A stretch of DNA of 64,000 nucleotides from Pseudochelatococcus contaminans (GCF_014195635.1 NZ_JACICC010000003.1:434001-498000), one strand, 5' to 3'; shown: positions 27,475-36,858, counted from the first letter of the stretch. Notes: generated from the sequence alone by a model not told the origin. Numbers and translations are program-made.

Positions 27475-27513
27475 ACGTCGACCAACCATATACGCCGATG
27501 TCTGGAAAAACGG

Positions 27514-27535
27514 TTTCCCGCAGGATTGCGGGAAA
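27514..27535 (+). terminator. Probable terminator of the aminopeptidase gene
   Basis: A perfect 9-bp stem TTTCCCGCA/TGCGGGAAA with a GGAT loop lies 39 bp after the stop. The following bases (GCCCTGTCTTGTG) are only weakly T-rich, so it may need Rho or may not be efficient. Confidence 0.5.
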
Positions 27536-27767
27536 GCCCTGTCTTGTGTCCGGCGTAAATGGGTTTACCGCGAGATTGTTTGCTGTTTTATATTTGCATA
27601 GTGCATAATAATCACACACGATTTTAGCGAATCGGTCATCGGGGCGCTGACGGGAACGGGACATGTCCCGGAGGGGCGTGGTTTCGATGGTTTGATGCGA
27701 GCATGGTGCTCGCGTGTGCCACCATGAAAAAGACCATACTTTTCTATTACAGGCGAACTGGTTGCAG

Positions 27768-27797
27768 CATGTCGACATTTTTCGGAATGTCGACATG
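27768..27797. other. Perfect 12-bp stem-loop of unknown role
   Basis: Arms 27768-27779 and 27786-27797 pair perfectly around a 6-nt loop (TTTCGG). It is about 290 bp past the aminopeptidase stop and 340 bp before glpD, with no T-run, so it is neither an obvious terminator nor an attenuator. It could be an operator or part of a small RNA. Confidence 0.4.
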
Positions 27798-27965
27798 ACG
27801 GCATGCTTCCGTTGCATGATCTCTTTGCGAAAAATAGTGCCCATTTTGACTGAGGATTCTCTAGAGTGATCCTGTCGTTTTGTAAAATGTGGGTGGGATA
27901 TAATTATTTAAATCTGTATCAATTCTGTCTGGCCTGATTGTTATATCTGGCGGGCGGCACTCATA

Positions 27966-28032
27966 AGCAATTTATGTTCAACCGGATTCATCGGACTGAA
28001 CATAAGCTGCGGTAAAATATGAAATCCGGAAC
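27966..28032 (+). repeat. Interspersed palindromic repeat, diverged copy
   Basis: Aligns with the unit at 30811-30914 over the palindrome and the following GCGGTAAAATAT-GAAATCCGGAACG portion. Its stem TTATGTTCA/TGAACATAA (27972-27980 and 27997-28005) differs from the TTGCGTTCA/TGAACGCAA stem of other copies at two positions, and both arms changed together, so pairing is kept. Confidence 0.75.
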
Positions 28033-28133
28033 GTCAGCCGCTTCTGTCTCGCATGCTCGCGGGGCAGGCGCTCTCATTGGAGTTCCCTTCTTGGAGTTCC
28101 TTTCGGATTTTTCGCGGATGAAAACAGACGTCT

Positions 28134-29645
28134 ATGGTTTTGACCGATTGCGATATTCTTGTCGTGGGTGGCGGCATCAATGGATGCGGCATTGCCCGTG
28201 ACGCGGCGGGGCGCGGTTATTCCGTCATACTGGCGGAAAAAAGCGATCTGGCCGGGGGCGCGTCCTCTGCCTCGACGAAGCTCGTCGATGGCGGTGTGCG
28301 CCATCTGGAGCAGAGGGAAATACGCCTGCTGCGCGAGGCGCTGACGGAACGCGAGATCTTGTGGCGCATGGCGCCGCATATCGTGCGGCCGTTGCGTTTC
28401 GTGTTGCCCCATTCCGGGCGGCGACGGCCTGCGTGGCGCATGCGGCTTGGCCTGTTCGTCTATGATCATGTGGGTACGCGCAAGCTGCTGCCACCGACAC
28501 GCCGGATCAATCTGCGAAAAGACGAGGCCGGATGGCCGTTGAAGCCGACGTTCACGCGGGCCTTCGAATATTCCGATGCCTGGGCGGAGGACTCGCGTCT
28601 CGTGGTTCTGAACGCCGTCGATGCCTATAATCGCGGCGCCCGGATTCTCACCCGCACTGCCGTAACGCAGATCGAGCGGCGCGATGGCGTGTTCCACGTC
28701 CAGCTTCGCGATATGCGCACGGGAGCGCTATCGTGGAAGGTGGCGCGGCTTGTCGTCAATGCGGCGGGGCCGTGGGTCGACAGGCTTCGCCGGGCGATGA
28801 ACAAGGGCGCTGCCGTGGCGCGCGCCAGACTGCTGCAAGGCAGCCATATCGTGGTGCCGAAGCTGTTCAGTCACGACCGTTCCTACATTCTGCGGCATAC
28901 GGACAACAGCCTCGTTTTCGCGGTTCCCTTCGAACGTGATTTCACGCTTATCGGCGCAACCGACCGCCAGCTTTGCAGCGACCCGGATCACCTATCCATC
29001 TCGACGGAGGAAATCGGGTTTCTATGCGAGGCGGCGACTGCTTACTTCCGGCAGCCGGTTCTCCCCTCCGACGTGGTGTGGAGCTATACCGGCGTACGCT
29101 CCCTGTACGGCAAAAACGTCTCGGATACGCAAAAAGCGCCGCACGACTACGTTCTTGAGGCGGAGGAGGGGGCTGACGGCGACGTGGCGATCCATGTTTA
29201 TGGCGGCAAGATCACCACTTACCGCCGCCTTGCGGAGGCGGTCATGCGCCTCGTGGAAAAAGCGCTCGACAAACGTGGACCGGCCTGGACGGCTGACAGC
29301 CGGCTGCCGGGCGGCGATCTGCAGATCGGAGGGCTGGACGATCTGCTTGCCCGCTTGCGTAAAAGCGCGCCGGATGTGCCTGTGGCCACACTCGAACGTC
29401 TCATGATGAACTATGGCACGTTCGCGCTGGCCATTCTGCGCGATGGGTCGCTCGGAAGCATGATCGGCGCGGATCTGGGCGAGAATGAATTGCGCCATCT
29501 TGTCGAGATGGAATGGGCGATGACGCCGGAGGATGTTCTCTGGCGACGCACGAAGCTTGGCCTGCGCTTCTCGGCAGTGGAAACGAGAAAACTGGCTGGG
29601 CGTATCGGCGAAATGACCGGCAATGAGGCTGTCCTCGAACAATGA
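28134..29645 (+). CDS. glpD: Glycerol-3-phosphate dehydrogenase (FAD-dependent)
   Basis: 503 residues. The N-terminal FAD-binding motif GGGINGCGIARDAAGRGYSV is followed by the GlpD signature SSASTKLVDGGVRHLEQ. Later segments VVNAAGPWVDRL, IGATDRQLCSDPDHLSISTE, YTGVRSLYGKN and HVYGGKITTYRRLAE complete the family pattern. The enzyme oxidises sn-glycerol 3-phosphate to dihydroxyacetone phosphate and feeds electrons to quinone at the inner membrane. Length is normal. No glpK or glycerol transporter is adjacent. The ribosome binding site is weak. Confidence 0.93.
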   Translation: MVLTDCDILVVGGGINGCGIARDAAGRGYSVILAEKSDLAGGASSASTKLVDGGVRHLEQREIRLLREALTEREILWRMAPHIVRPLRFVLPHSGRRRPAWRMRLGLFVYDHVGTRKLLPPTRRINLRKDEAGWPLKPTFTRAFEYSDAWAEDSRLVVLNAVDAYNRGARILTRTAVTQIERRDGVFHVQLRDMRTGALSWKVARLVVNAAGPWVDRLRRAMNKGAAVARARLLQGSHIVVPKLFSHDRSYILRHTDNSLVFAVPFERDFTLIGATDRQLCSDPDHLSISTEEIGFLCEAATAYFRQPVLPSDVVWSYTGVRSLYGKNVSDTQKAPHDYVLEAEEGADGDVAIHVYGGKITTYRRLAEAVMRLVEKALDKRGPAWTADSRLPGGDLQIGGLDDLLARLRKSAPDVPVATLERLMMNYGTFALAILRDGSLGSMIGADLGENELRHLVEMEWAMTPEDVLWRRTKLGLRFSAVETRKLAGRIGEMTGNEAVLEQ

Positions 29646-30131
29646 GGCAGTCCTCGGGCAATGAGGGCTGCCGGCACTTGTGCCTCCCGAGGTTTGGACC
29701 GGAATTGACGCTGTGCCCGGCTGGCCTCAAGTGAAATGTTCTTGAAATAAAGATTTTATGCCACCTGCATATGGCGTCGACACCAAGTCGTTCGCGTTGT
29801 GTCGGGGCTATTTTGTGGCGATAAGTGTATAAGTTTGAAATCGTTCTTGAATGTTTGACTCCGCGGTTGTTATGAACAGAGATGTGCGTTATGAGGCGCA
29901 CTCATCGGGGACATGTCAGGGGGCATGTCAGGCCGTTGACCAAAGCAGGCGTGCTTCCGCGAAGCCGGGTCGTTTCCGTGAGGAATTGTAACGATCAGGC
30001 ATTGCGGTGACCATGCCTTGCGACGATCGGGACTTTCCGTCGACCGTAATTTGCGGGTAACCGCCGGTCTGCCGGGGCTGTTCGTCGCCCGGTCGATTTC
30101 CCGGCCTGATCGGTATCTGGAGTAGGGCGAA
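29646..30131. other. Gene-free interval upstream of the DUF4214 gene
   Basis: About 485 bp with no supported gene. AT-rich patches near 29735-29765 and 29820-29870 may contain promoters. A short direct repeat CATGTCAG occurs at 29912-29919 and 29924-29931. Open frames here lack start signals. Confidence 0.45.
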
Positions 30132-30788
30132 GTGAACGAACAGGTGCAGCCGGACGACCTTGATGCCCTGATGCAGCGGATCCGTGCAAATGTGGAAGCA
30201 CGCAAGGCCAGCACCGAGGCGCAGGTTATTGTTCCAGATAACGTGTCTGCCGTTGCTGCTCCCATTGATGCCGGTCGCCAGCACTATGCAGCCGTAGAAA
30301 TTCTCGCGTTCTATGATGTTGCCTTTTTGCGCGCCGCGCATCTTGCCATCCTTGGGCGTGAGCCGGATGGCGAGGTTGCTTCGCGGCTTCTGCAGCAACT
30401 CCGCCTTGGCGATATCACCCGCATCGATGTGATCGACACCCTGCGCGCCAGCGACGAAGCCGGCGTCCGCGGTGTCCGGATCTCCGGGCTGGGCCGCGCG
30501 CGGTTTGCGGATAACATTCGCCGCTCTGCCATCACGCGCAAGCTGGCGGCGCTCGTGCGCATTTCCCGCAACATTCCCCGGCTCGCCAGCTACATGCGCC
30601 AGGTCATTTCGCGCGTGGATCTTGCCGAACGCAAGGTGCAGCAGCTTGAAGGGCAGCTCAAAGAGGCGCTTGCGGCACGCGCCGCCGCCGAGGCCCGGAT
30701 GCTGGAACGGATCGAAACACTTTCCGGCCGCGTCGCCAATATCGAGGAACGCTCGCAGGCCGCAGGCGAGAGGGATGGTGATCGGTAG
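30132..30788 (+). CDS. DUF4214 domain protein with C-terminal coiled coil
   Basis: 218 residues, starting with GTG at 30132 behind an AGGG site. Residues about 58-110 (FLRAAHLAILGREPDGEVAS through DVIDTLRASDEA) match DUF4214, a small helical domain found in surface-layer, adhesin and glycosyltransferase-associated proteins. A basic region follows, then a heptad-rich coiled coil at about 160-215. No signal peptide or membrane helix is evident. Two glycosyltransferase genes follow beyond the repeat array, so a role in polysaccharide or glycoprotein assembly is plausible but inferred. Confidence 0.75.
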   Translation: MNEQVQPDDLDALMQRIRANVEARKASTEAQVIVPDNVSAVAAPIDAGRQHYAAVEILAFYDVAFLRAAHLAILGREPDGEVASRLLQQLRLGDITRIDVIDTLRASDEAGVRGVRISGLGRARFADNIRRSAITRKLAALVRISRNIPRLASYMRQVISRVDLAERKVQQLEGQLKEALAARAAAEARMLERIETLSGRVANIEERSQAAGERDGDR

Positions 30789-30810
30789 CTGGAGTTCCGT
30801 TTTGCCTGGA

Positions 30811-31187
30811 GCAGTTTGCGTTCAAGTCGATTCATCGAGTTGAACGCAAGTTGCGGTGAAATATAGAATCTGGAGCACTTGTTCTGATTCTGTCAGAACA
30901 TCCGGCGTTCCAAAGCAGTTTGCGTTCAAGTCGATTCATCGAGTTGAACGCAAGTTGCGGTGAAATATAGAATCTGGAGCACTTGTTCTGATTCTGTCAG
31001 AACATCCGGCGTTCCAAAGCAGTTTGCGTTCAAGTCGATTCATCGAGTTGAACGCAAGTTGCGGTGAAATATAGAATCTGGAACGCTTGTTCTGATTCTG
31101 TCAGAACATCCGGCGTTCCAAAGCAGTTTGCGTTCAGGTCCATCCGCGGAATTGAATGCAAGTGAGTGAGAATCCGAACGCCAGAGT
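30811..31187 (+). repeat. Tandem array of 104-bp palindromic repeat units
   Basis: Units start at 30811, 30915, 31019 and 31123, exactly 104 bp apart. Units 1 and 2 are identical, unit 3 differs at two positions, and the fourth is partial and diverged. Each full unit contains two potential hairpins: one with arms TTGCGTTCAA/TTGAACGCAA (30816-30825 and 30840-30849 in unit 1) and one with arms TGTTCTGA/TCAGAACA and a 5-nt loop. The array separates the DUF4214 gene from the glycosyltransferase gene. Confidence 0.95.
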
Positions 31188-31271
31188 TCGTACGACGCTA
31201 TGCCGCGCGGCGTGCCCTGCCGCGACAAACCGGCCGACAGGGTGAGTGGACTTGAGAGAGTCGGAAAACGC

Positions 31272-32315
31272 ATGAAACCGAAAGTTGCCATTGTTGCCGC
31301 AGGCTCCGGCTCCGGTGAAACAGGGGGGGCGGAACGCTTTTTCCTTGGCCTGCGCGATGCTCTGCAAGCGATCGGCCTTGATGTCGAGCTACTGCATATT
31401 CCCTCGGTCGAGGCGAACTTCGATACCATCGAGGAATCGTACCTGCGTTTTTATGATCTCGACCTCAGCGCCTACGACGGGGTTATTACCTCGAAGGCTC
31501 CGTCCTATGCCGTGCGCCATCCCAACCACGTCTGCTATCTCCAGCATACGATGCGTGTGTTCTACGATATGTTCGAGACCGAGTTCGGCGAGGGATCGCC
31601 GGGCCTCAACCGGCAGCGCGCGCTCATTCACGCACTGGATACAGCCGCCCTCAAGGCGCCGCGCACCCGCAAGCTGTTCGCCATCGGCGAGGAGGTGGCC
31701 AGCCGCCTGCGCCAGTACAACGGCCTCGACGCCACGGTCATCCGCCACCCCACCAACCTGACAGGCCTGCGGGAAGGGAGCTTCCGCCACCTGTTCATGC
31801 CCGGACGTCTGCACCGCTGGAAGCGGGTCGATCTGGCCATTGAGGCGATGCGTTACGTCAAGGCCCCGGTAGAGCTTGTGATCTCCGGTGCCGGCGAAGA
31901 TGCCGAACGCTTCAAGGCGCTAGCTGCGGGCGACCCGCGAATCCGCTTCACCGGCTGGATCAGCGACGAGGATCTGCTGGCGCTCTATCAGGATGCGCTG
32001 GCAGTGCTTTTCGTGCCGCAGCGTGAGGATATGGGGCTGATTACGTTCGAGGCGTTCCATGCCGGCAAGCCCGTTATCACGACAACCGACTCCGGCGAGC
32101 CGGCGCGTTTTGTCGAGGATGGCGAGACGGGTTTCGTGACCGCCCCCGATCCGGTGGACATCGCCGCCCGCATCGACAGGTTCGCCGCCGATCCGGCGCT
32201 GGCCGAGGCGATGGGCCGGAAGGGCAGGCAGGCAGCGGAGCAGGTGACGTGGGAGAAGGTGGCGGTCGCGCTTGCCACAGCTCTCGAACTGCCGTTCACG
32301 CCCTCCGCCGGGTGA
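31272..32315 (+). CDS. Glycosyltransferase family 4 (GT-B fold)
   Basis: 347 residues from the ATG at 31272, which follows GAGAG; the frame runs upstream to 31200 into the repeat border. The N-terminal half starts KPKVAIVAAGSGSGETGGAE. The C-terminal half carries the nucleotide-sugar-binding pattern: FMPGRLHRWKRVDLAIEAMR, RFTGWISDEDLLALYQDALA and VPQREDMGLITFEAFHAGKP, including the E-x7-E type motif. It transfers a sugar from an activated donor, probably to a cell-surface polysaccharide. The next gene is also a glycosyltransferase. Confidence 0.9.
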   Translation: MKPKVAIVAAGSGSGETGGAERFFLGLRDALQAIGLDVELLHIPSVEANFDTIEESYLRFYDLDLSAYDGVITSKAPSYAVRHPNHVCYLQHTMRVFYDMFETEFGEGSPGLNRQRALIHALDTAALKAPRTRKLFAIGEEVASRLRQYNGLDATVIRHPTNLTGLREGSFRHLFMPGRLHRWKRVDLAIEAMRYVKAPVELVISGAGEDAERFKALAAGDPRIRFTGWISDEDLLALYQDALAVLFVPQREDMGLITFEAFHAGKPVITTTDSGEPARFVEDGETGFVTAPDPVDIAARIDRFAADPALAEAMGRKGRQAAEQVTWEKVAVALATALELPFTPSAG

Positions 32316-32401
32316 TCGGCGGCGGGCGCTCGATACGCACCGCGGGTGTGGGCCGTTTGCGTGCGGCTCTTGGTTTTTGAAGAATGATTGACGAGGCGAT
32401 A

Positions 32402-34993
32402 ATGGCTGTAACGTTGCATACGACGATTTTGGATATGCAGCCGATTGATCCTCCCGTCGGCGGTGGCCGGCTGCGGCTTCTGGGCCTTTATCATGGCCTT
32501 GGCGCGTCTGCCGATGATGCAGAAGCGGCTTTGCGGCACGCTGCGCATTATGTCGGCACTTATGACTGGCGCGGCCCTGGCCTTCGCCAGCAGCAACTGA
32601 CAGGCGTTCTCTATGAGGAACTCGTGCCGCTGTCCGAAGAGCATTTCGCCGCGTCCGACAGGCGCACGGAAGCGCTGGGCGGCAAGAACGTCATCGACAC
32701 CGCCTTCCACACCATGGCGCACCTGTCGCCGGAGTATGTTGAAGCCGCACGTGCGGCGGCTGCCAGCGCGGATGTGGTGGTCTTCTCGCATCCGTGGATC
32801 TATCCGTTGGTGCGCGATGTGCTGCGTCCCGACCGGCAGCTGATCGTCTACGATGCGCATAACGTCGAGGGCCTGCTGCGCACCGACCTGCTCGATGACG
32901 GGGCGGGCGGTTCCGAAGTGGCGCGCGGCGTGGTGGAGGTGGAAAACGCCGTGTGCGCCGCCGCCGATCTGGTGCTGGCCTGCTCGCACGATGATGCGAC
33001 CGCCTTCGCATCGCTCTACGGTGTACCCTTCGAGCGTATCCGCGTTATTCCCAACGGCACCTTCACCCGCAAGATCAAGCCGCCGACCGACGCTGAAAAG
33101 CGCGAGGCGCGCGGGCAGTTCGGCGTGGAAGACAAGCCGGTCGCATTCTTCCTCGGCAGCAACTACGGCCCCAACGTCGAGGCGGCGCGTTTCATCGCCG
33201 ATGCGCTGGCCCCCGCCTTGCCGAACGTGCTGTTCGTCATCGGCGGCGGTGTCGGCGACGGCCTGGAGAACGCTCATACTCCGGCCAACGTGCGCGTCAC
33301 GGGCCGCTTGTCCGACGCGGAGCTGCTTCAGTGGCTGAAGGCTTCGGACATCGCGGTCAACCCGATGTTCGGCGGCTCCGGCACCAACATCAAGATGCTC
33401 GATTTCATGGCCGCCGGTTTGCCCATCGTCACGACGGCCATCGGGGCGCGGGGCATCGATACGTCCGAGCGGGCGTTCGTCATTGCGCAGGCGGAAACGT
33501 TCGCGCGCACTGTCAGCAATGTTCTGGGCAACGCGAAAGAAAGCGCGCAGCTTGCCGCCGGAGCGCGGTCGCAGGCCGATCGTTTCTACTCCTGGGAGCG
33601 CATTTCGGATTATCTCGGCACGATGCTGTCGCGGTGGGCGGAGATCCGCAAGGCCGGGAAGCAGCCGCCGTTCTTTTCGGTGGTGGTGCCCACTTATGAG
33701 CGGCATGAGCTGCTATCGACGCTCGTCAACTTCCTCGACAAGCAGAAATGGCGTGATTTCGAGGTGATCATCGTCGATCAGAGCGCATCGCCCTGGCCGG
33801 ATCGCGATAAGGCGTTCAGCTTCGATCTGCATTACATCCACACGGATCGCAAGGGCGCGGTGACGGCGCGCAACACGGGCGCGGGGCTGGCGCGGGGCAA
33901 GGTGATCGCCTTCACCGATGACGACTGCGAACCTGACGAGAACTGGCTGGCCGCCGCCCATGAGGTGTTCACCACGACCGATGCCGTGGGCCTCGAAGGG
34001 CTGATCCGTTCTGACCGCGTGGGCGATTCGGCCTGGCGCCCGGTGACCAACGAAGGGTTCGAGGGCATCGGCTTCATGACGGCCAACCTGTTCGTGCGGG
34101 CGGATATTTTCCACAAGCTCAACGGCTTTGACATCGCGTTGGAGAAGCCGCACTTCCGCGAGGATACGGACCTTGGCTGGCGCTTGCAGGATGTCGGCGA
34201 GGTGCCGTTCTCTCGCGAGGCGTGGGTGTATCATCCGCCTCATTCTCGCGAGATCGAGCGGGAATCGCAGACGGTGCGCTCCACCTTCTTTCAGAACGAC
34301 GCCATCCTGATGCGCAAGCACCCCGAGCGCTATGCGGAACTGATGCTGCGCGAGGTGCAGTGGCAGCACGTGCCGGATTTCTGGGATCATTTCCTCAAGG
34401 GCATCGAGCTGCACGGCGTCGAGGTGCCGGACGACATCCGCAACATCATGCGCGAGAATGCCGGTATCGAGTTCACCGGCCTGTTGCAGGCGGGTGGCCA
34501 GAGCTTGCCGCCTGCCGGCTCCACCGGCGTTTCGCCTGCTCTGGATGCAGCGCGTCGCCCTGCCGGGTTGCATCGCGTGCTGGGGCGCTCGCTGGCGTGG
34601 CCGATGCGGTCGCTGTGGCATCAGGTCTGGGAGCGAATCGAGCGGCGCGTGCGCCCTGTCGAGCAGCGCCTTGACGGTACGAGCGCATCGCTCCTGCAGT
34701 TGCAGCGATCGACGGACGAGCGGCTGAAAAAAGTGGAAGCCCGGCTGGAAGCAATCGAGAGGCATCTGTCCATCGGGGGCAGCAAGGGACTTTCCGGCTC
34801 CGGTAAGGCCAAGCTTGCCGAAACCGGCAACGCGCTGGACAATGAGCGTTCTCAGGCCGTGGCGGACAAGGATGTCGCGGAGATCCTGCGCGCCGCCGCG
34901 CTCGTGATGCGCTCCCGCGCCCGGCTGGAGGCGGTGGCCGAAGACCCGGCCGCCAATGCCTCGTCCGGTCCGAACAAATCCTCTGACCGATAA
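32402..34993 (+). CDS. Bifunctional glycosyltransferase, GT4-GT2 fusion
   Basis: 863 residues from the ATG at 32402 with GAGG 5 bases upstream; an ATG at 32384 is possible. Residues 1 to about 400 form a GT-B domain (VYDAHNVEGLLRTDLLDD, VNPMFGGSGTNIKMLDFMAA with GLPIV). Residues about 421-640 form a GT-A family-2 domain starting FFSVVVPTYERHELLSTLVN, with the metal-binding DDD in AFTDDDCEPDENW near 505. A coiled coil lies at about 753-788. No membrane helix is visible, so it should work in the cytoplasm on surface glycan precursors. The C-terminal coiled coil resembles that of the DUF4214 protein in character. Confidence 0.9.
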   Translation: MAVTLHTTILDMQPIDPPVGGGRLRLLGLYHGLGASADDAEAALRHAAHYVGTYDWRGPGLRQQQLTGVLYEELVPLSEEHFAASDRRTEALGGKNVIDTAFHTMAHLSPEYVEAARAAAASADVVVFSHPWIYPLVRDVLRPDRQLIVYDAHNVEGLLRTDLLDDGAGGSEVARGVVEVENAVCAAADLVLACSHDDATAFASLYGVPFERIRVIPNGTFTRKIKPPTDAEKREARGQFGVEDKPVAFFLGSNYGPNVEAARFIADALAPALPNVLFVIGGGVGDGLENAHTPANVRVTGRLSDAELLQWLKASDIAVNPMFGGSGTNIKMLDFMAAGLPIVTTAIGARGIDTSERAFVIAQAETFARTVSNVLGNAKESAQLAAGARSQADRFYSWERISDYLGTMLSRWAEIRKAGKQPPFFSVVVPTYERHELLSTLVNFLDKQKWRDFEVIIVDQSASPWPDRDKAFSFDLHYIHTDRKGAVTARNTGAGLARGKVIAFTDDDCEPDENWLAAAHEVFTTTDAVGLEGLIRSDRVGDSAWRPVTNEGFEGIGFMTANLFVRADIFHKLNGFDIALEKPHFREDTDLGWRLQDVGEVPFSREAWVYHPPHSREIERESQTVRSTFFQNDAILMRKHPERYAELMLREVQWQHVPDFWDHFLKGIELHGVEVPDDIRNIMRENAGIEFTGLLQAGGQSLPPAGSTGVSPALDAARRPAGLHRVLGRSLAWPMRSLWHQVWERIERRVRPVEQRLDGTSASLLQLQRSTDERLKKVEARLEAIERHLSIGGSKGLSGSGKAKLAETGNALDNERSQAVADKDVAEILRAAALVMRSRARLEAVAEDPAANASSGPNKSSDR

Positions 34994-35095
34994 GAGCTGC
35001 CTGAAATCGCCTGATCGTATCGGCTGACACCAGCCGGCTGCTGCGCGGATCAGGCGTGAGACCTGCGCAGTGTGTGGCGGTGTTATCCGGCGGTG

Positions 35096-35644
35096 TTATT
35101 CAATGGCCTCATCCGGATAGACGCCCCACAGCAGTTTCTGCTGGATGAAGCCCCTGACATTGCGGATCGACACGCGGCACCATGTGCCGTCGCAGTTGTC
35201 GATGCTGACGATGACGCCGGGCTCCAGCCGCGCCTGCACCTTGACGTTTTCCGATGCGCGTTCGTAAAGCGGATAGGGGCCGCCTTCCTTGTTGCGGTCC
35301 CATGGGGCCACCAGCGCCGTGCGACGGCCGGACAGCAGGCTGTGCAGCACCCAGCCTTCCGATCCTTCCGAATCGCGGATGCGCCGCCACGTGGCGAACT
35401 CCGCCGTCACTTCCACTGGCAGGCCGGCGCGCTGGTACACCCACAATGTCCGATGATCCTTGGCCGGTCCGGCGCGCAGGTTCACCCTGTCCGACTTGAG
35501 GCTGACGTAGCGCGGCACGGGCAACCCGCTGACGGAACCCACCGTCTGGCCGGCATTCGTCTGCTGGGCGACGGCCGGCGCGGACAGCGCGAACGACGCG
35601 GCTAAGGCGAGGACACAGGTGAAGATTGCGGCTCTCTTGGACAT
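35096..35644 (-). CDS. Secreted SH3-domain protein
   Basis: 182 residues from the ATG at 35644. A signal peptide ends near APAVAQ. The mature protein carries a bacterial SH3 (SH3b) domain, VSLKSDRVNLRAGPAKDHRT with WVYQRAGLPVEVTAEFATWR, followed by a second SH3-like stretch including VQARLEPGVIVSIDNCDGTW. SH3b domains commonly bind peptidoglycan or mediate envelope interactions; no catalytic domain accompanies it. It diverges from the dehydrogenase gene at 35863. Confidence 0.85.
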   Translation of the reverse strand: MSKRAAIFTCVLALAASFALSAPAVAQQTNAGQTVGSVSGLPVPRYVSLKSDRVNLRAGPAKDHRTLWVYQRAGLPVEVTAEFATWRRIRDSEGSEGWVLHSLLSGRRTALVAPWDRNKEGGPYPLYERASENVKVQARLEPGVIVSIDNCDGTWCRVSIRNVRGFIQQKLLWGVYPDEAIE

Positions 35645-35862
35645 ATCGTGCGTTCCGGGCGGCCTTTCAGGCTGGACTGTGGCATCGTGTGCGCGGGATG
35701 ATTGCGAAGTTGGGACTTGCAGGAGCGCCCAAAATCGTATCATACCGGGTAAGGATGCTGTCGGTTGCTGCAATTGACGTTGCATAGGCTATCCAGAGTT
35801 CTTGTGCCCCAGCGGTTGTTAACGTGGGGTGAAACGCAGCGTCGGGATCGGAACTTTCGCCC

Positions 35863-36858
35863 ATGAAGAAAAAGCCCCTTGTCGTTGTCACCCGCCGGTT
35901 GCCGGAAAGCGTCGAGACGCGTATGCGCGAGCTGTTCGACGCCCGCCTCAACGTGGACGACAAGCCGCTGACGACGGAAGAGCTCGTCGAGGCCGTCAAG
36001 ATCGCCGACGTGCTGGTGCCCACGATCAGCGACCGTGTCGACGCGGAACTGCTCGCCCACGCCGGCCCCCAGTTGAAGCTCATAGCCAATTACGGCGCCG
36101 GGGTCGATAACATCGATGTCGGTGCGGCGCTGGCGCAGGGCATCACGGTCACCAACACCCCTGGTGTGCTGACCGAGGACACGGCCGACATGACCATGGC
36201 GCTGATCCTTGCCGTGGCGCGGCGGATTCCCGAGGCGGCGCAGTTCCTGCCGGGCGGCGAGCCGTGGGAGGGCTGGTCGCCGACCGCCATGCTCGGCCGC
36301 CGCATTGGCGGCAAGCGTCTCGGCATCGTCGGCATGGGACGCATCGGGCAGGCGCTGGCGCGGCGCGCAAAGGCGTTCGGCCTGTCCATCCATTATCACA
36401 ACCGCCGCCACGTCGCGCCGGAAATCGAAGCCGCACTCGAAGCCACTTACTGGGATTCGCTCGATCAGATGCTGGCGCGGACGGATATCGTATCGGTCAA
36501 CTGCCCCCACACTCCTGCAACCTATCATCTGCTGTCCGCCCGCCGACTGCGCCTGCTCAAACGGGACGCCATCCTCGTCAATACCGCGCGCGGCGAGATC
36601 GTGGACGAAGTGGCCCTGATCGAGATGCTTGAAGCTGGAGAGCTTGCCGGGGCAGGGCTGGACGTGTTCGAGGCCGAGCCGGCTGTGGACCCGCGCCTGT
36701 TGAAGCTGGCACGCCGCAACGCCGTGGTGCTGTTGCCGCACGTCGGATCGGCCACCATCGAAGGGCGCGTGGAGACCGGGGAAAAGGTGATCGTCAACAT
36801 CAAGACCTTCCTCGATGGACACCGCCCGCCTAATCGTGTGCTGCCGGGCATGGTGTGA
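35863..36858 (+). CDS. D-2-hydroxyacid dehydrogenase (glyoxylate/hydroxypyruvate reductase type)
   Basis: 331 residues. The NAD(P)-binding motif GIVGMGRIGQALARRAKAFG lies near 150. The catalytic triad is intact: Arg in NTARGEIVDE, Glu in LDVFEAEP and His in LLPHVGSAT. YGAGVDNIDV is also typical. The family reduces glyoxylate or hydroxypyruvate or oxidises D-glycerate; which of these cannot be fixed from sequence. It precedes the EI24 gene by 10 bp, so both are probably cotranscribed. Confidence 0.92.
   Translation: MKKKPLVVVTRRLPESVETRMRELFDARLNVDDKPLTTEELVEAVKIADVLVPTISDRVDAELLAHAGPQLKLIANYGAGVDNIDVGAALAQGITVTNTPGVLTEDTADMTMALILAVARRIPEAAQFLPGGEPWEGWSPTAMLGRRIGGKRLGIVGMGRIGQALARRAKAFGLSIHYHNRRHVAPEIEAALEATYWDSLDQMLARTDIVSVNCPHTPATYHLLSARRLRLLKRDAILVNTARGEIVDEVALIEMLEAGELAGAGLDVFEAEPAVDPRLLKLARRNAVVLLPHVGSATIEGRVETGEKVIVNIKTFLDGHRPPNRVLPGMV

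Larger units (their letters stand above)
27475..28133. other. Gene-free interval with several inverted repeats
   Basis: About 660 bp without a credible gene. It contains, in order: a hairpin after the aminopeptidase (27514-27535), a 12-bp palindrome GGGACATGTCCC (27658-27669), a perfect 12-bp stem (27768-27797), an AT-rich stretch (27880-27950) and a copy of the interspersed repeat (27966-28032). The last two lie in the likely glpD promoter. Confidence 0.5.

Noticed and set aside
30811-31187. CRISPR array
   Set aside because: Units are 104 bp and contiguous, with no variable spacers between short repeats. No cas genes are nearby.
31200-31271. Extended N-terminus of the GT4 protein from 31200
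   Set aside because: Those codons run into the border of the repeat array and lack family similarity; the ATG at 31272 has a GAGAG site and directly precedes the conserved KPKVAIVAAGS.
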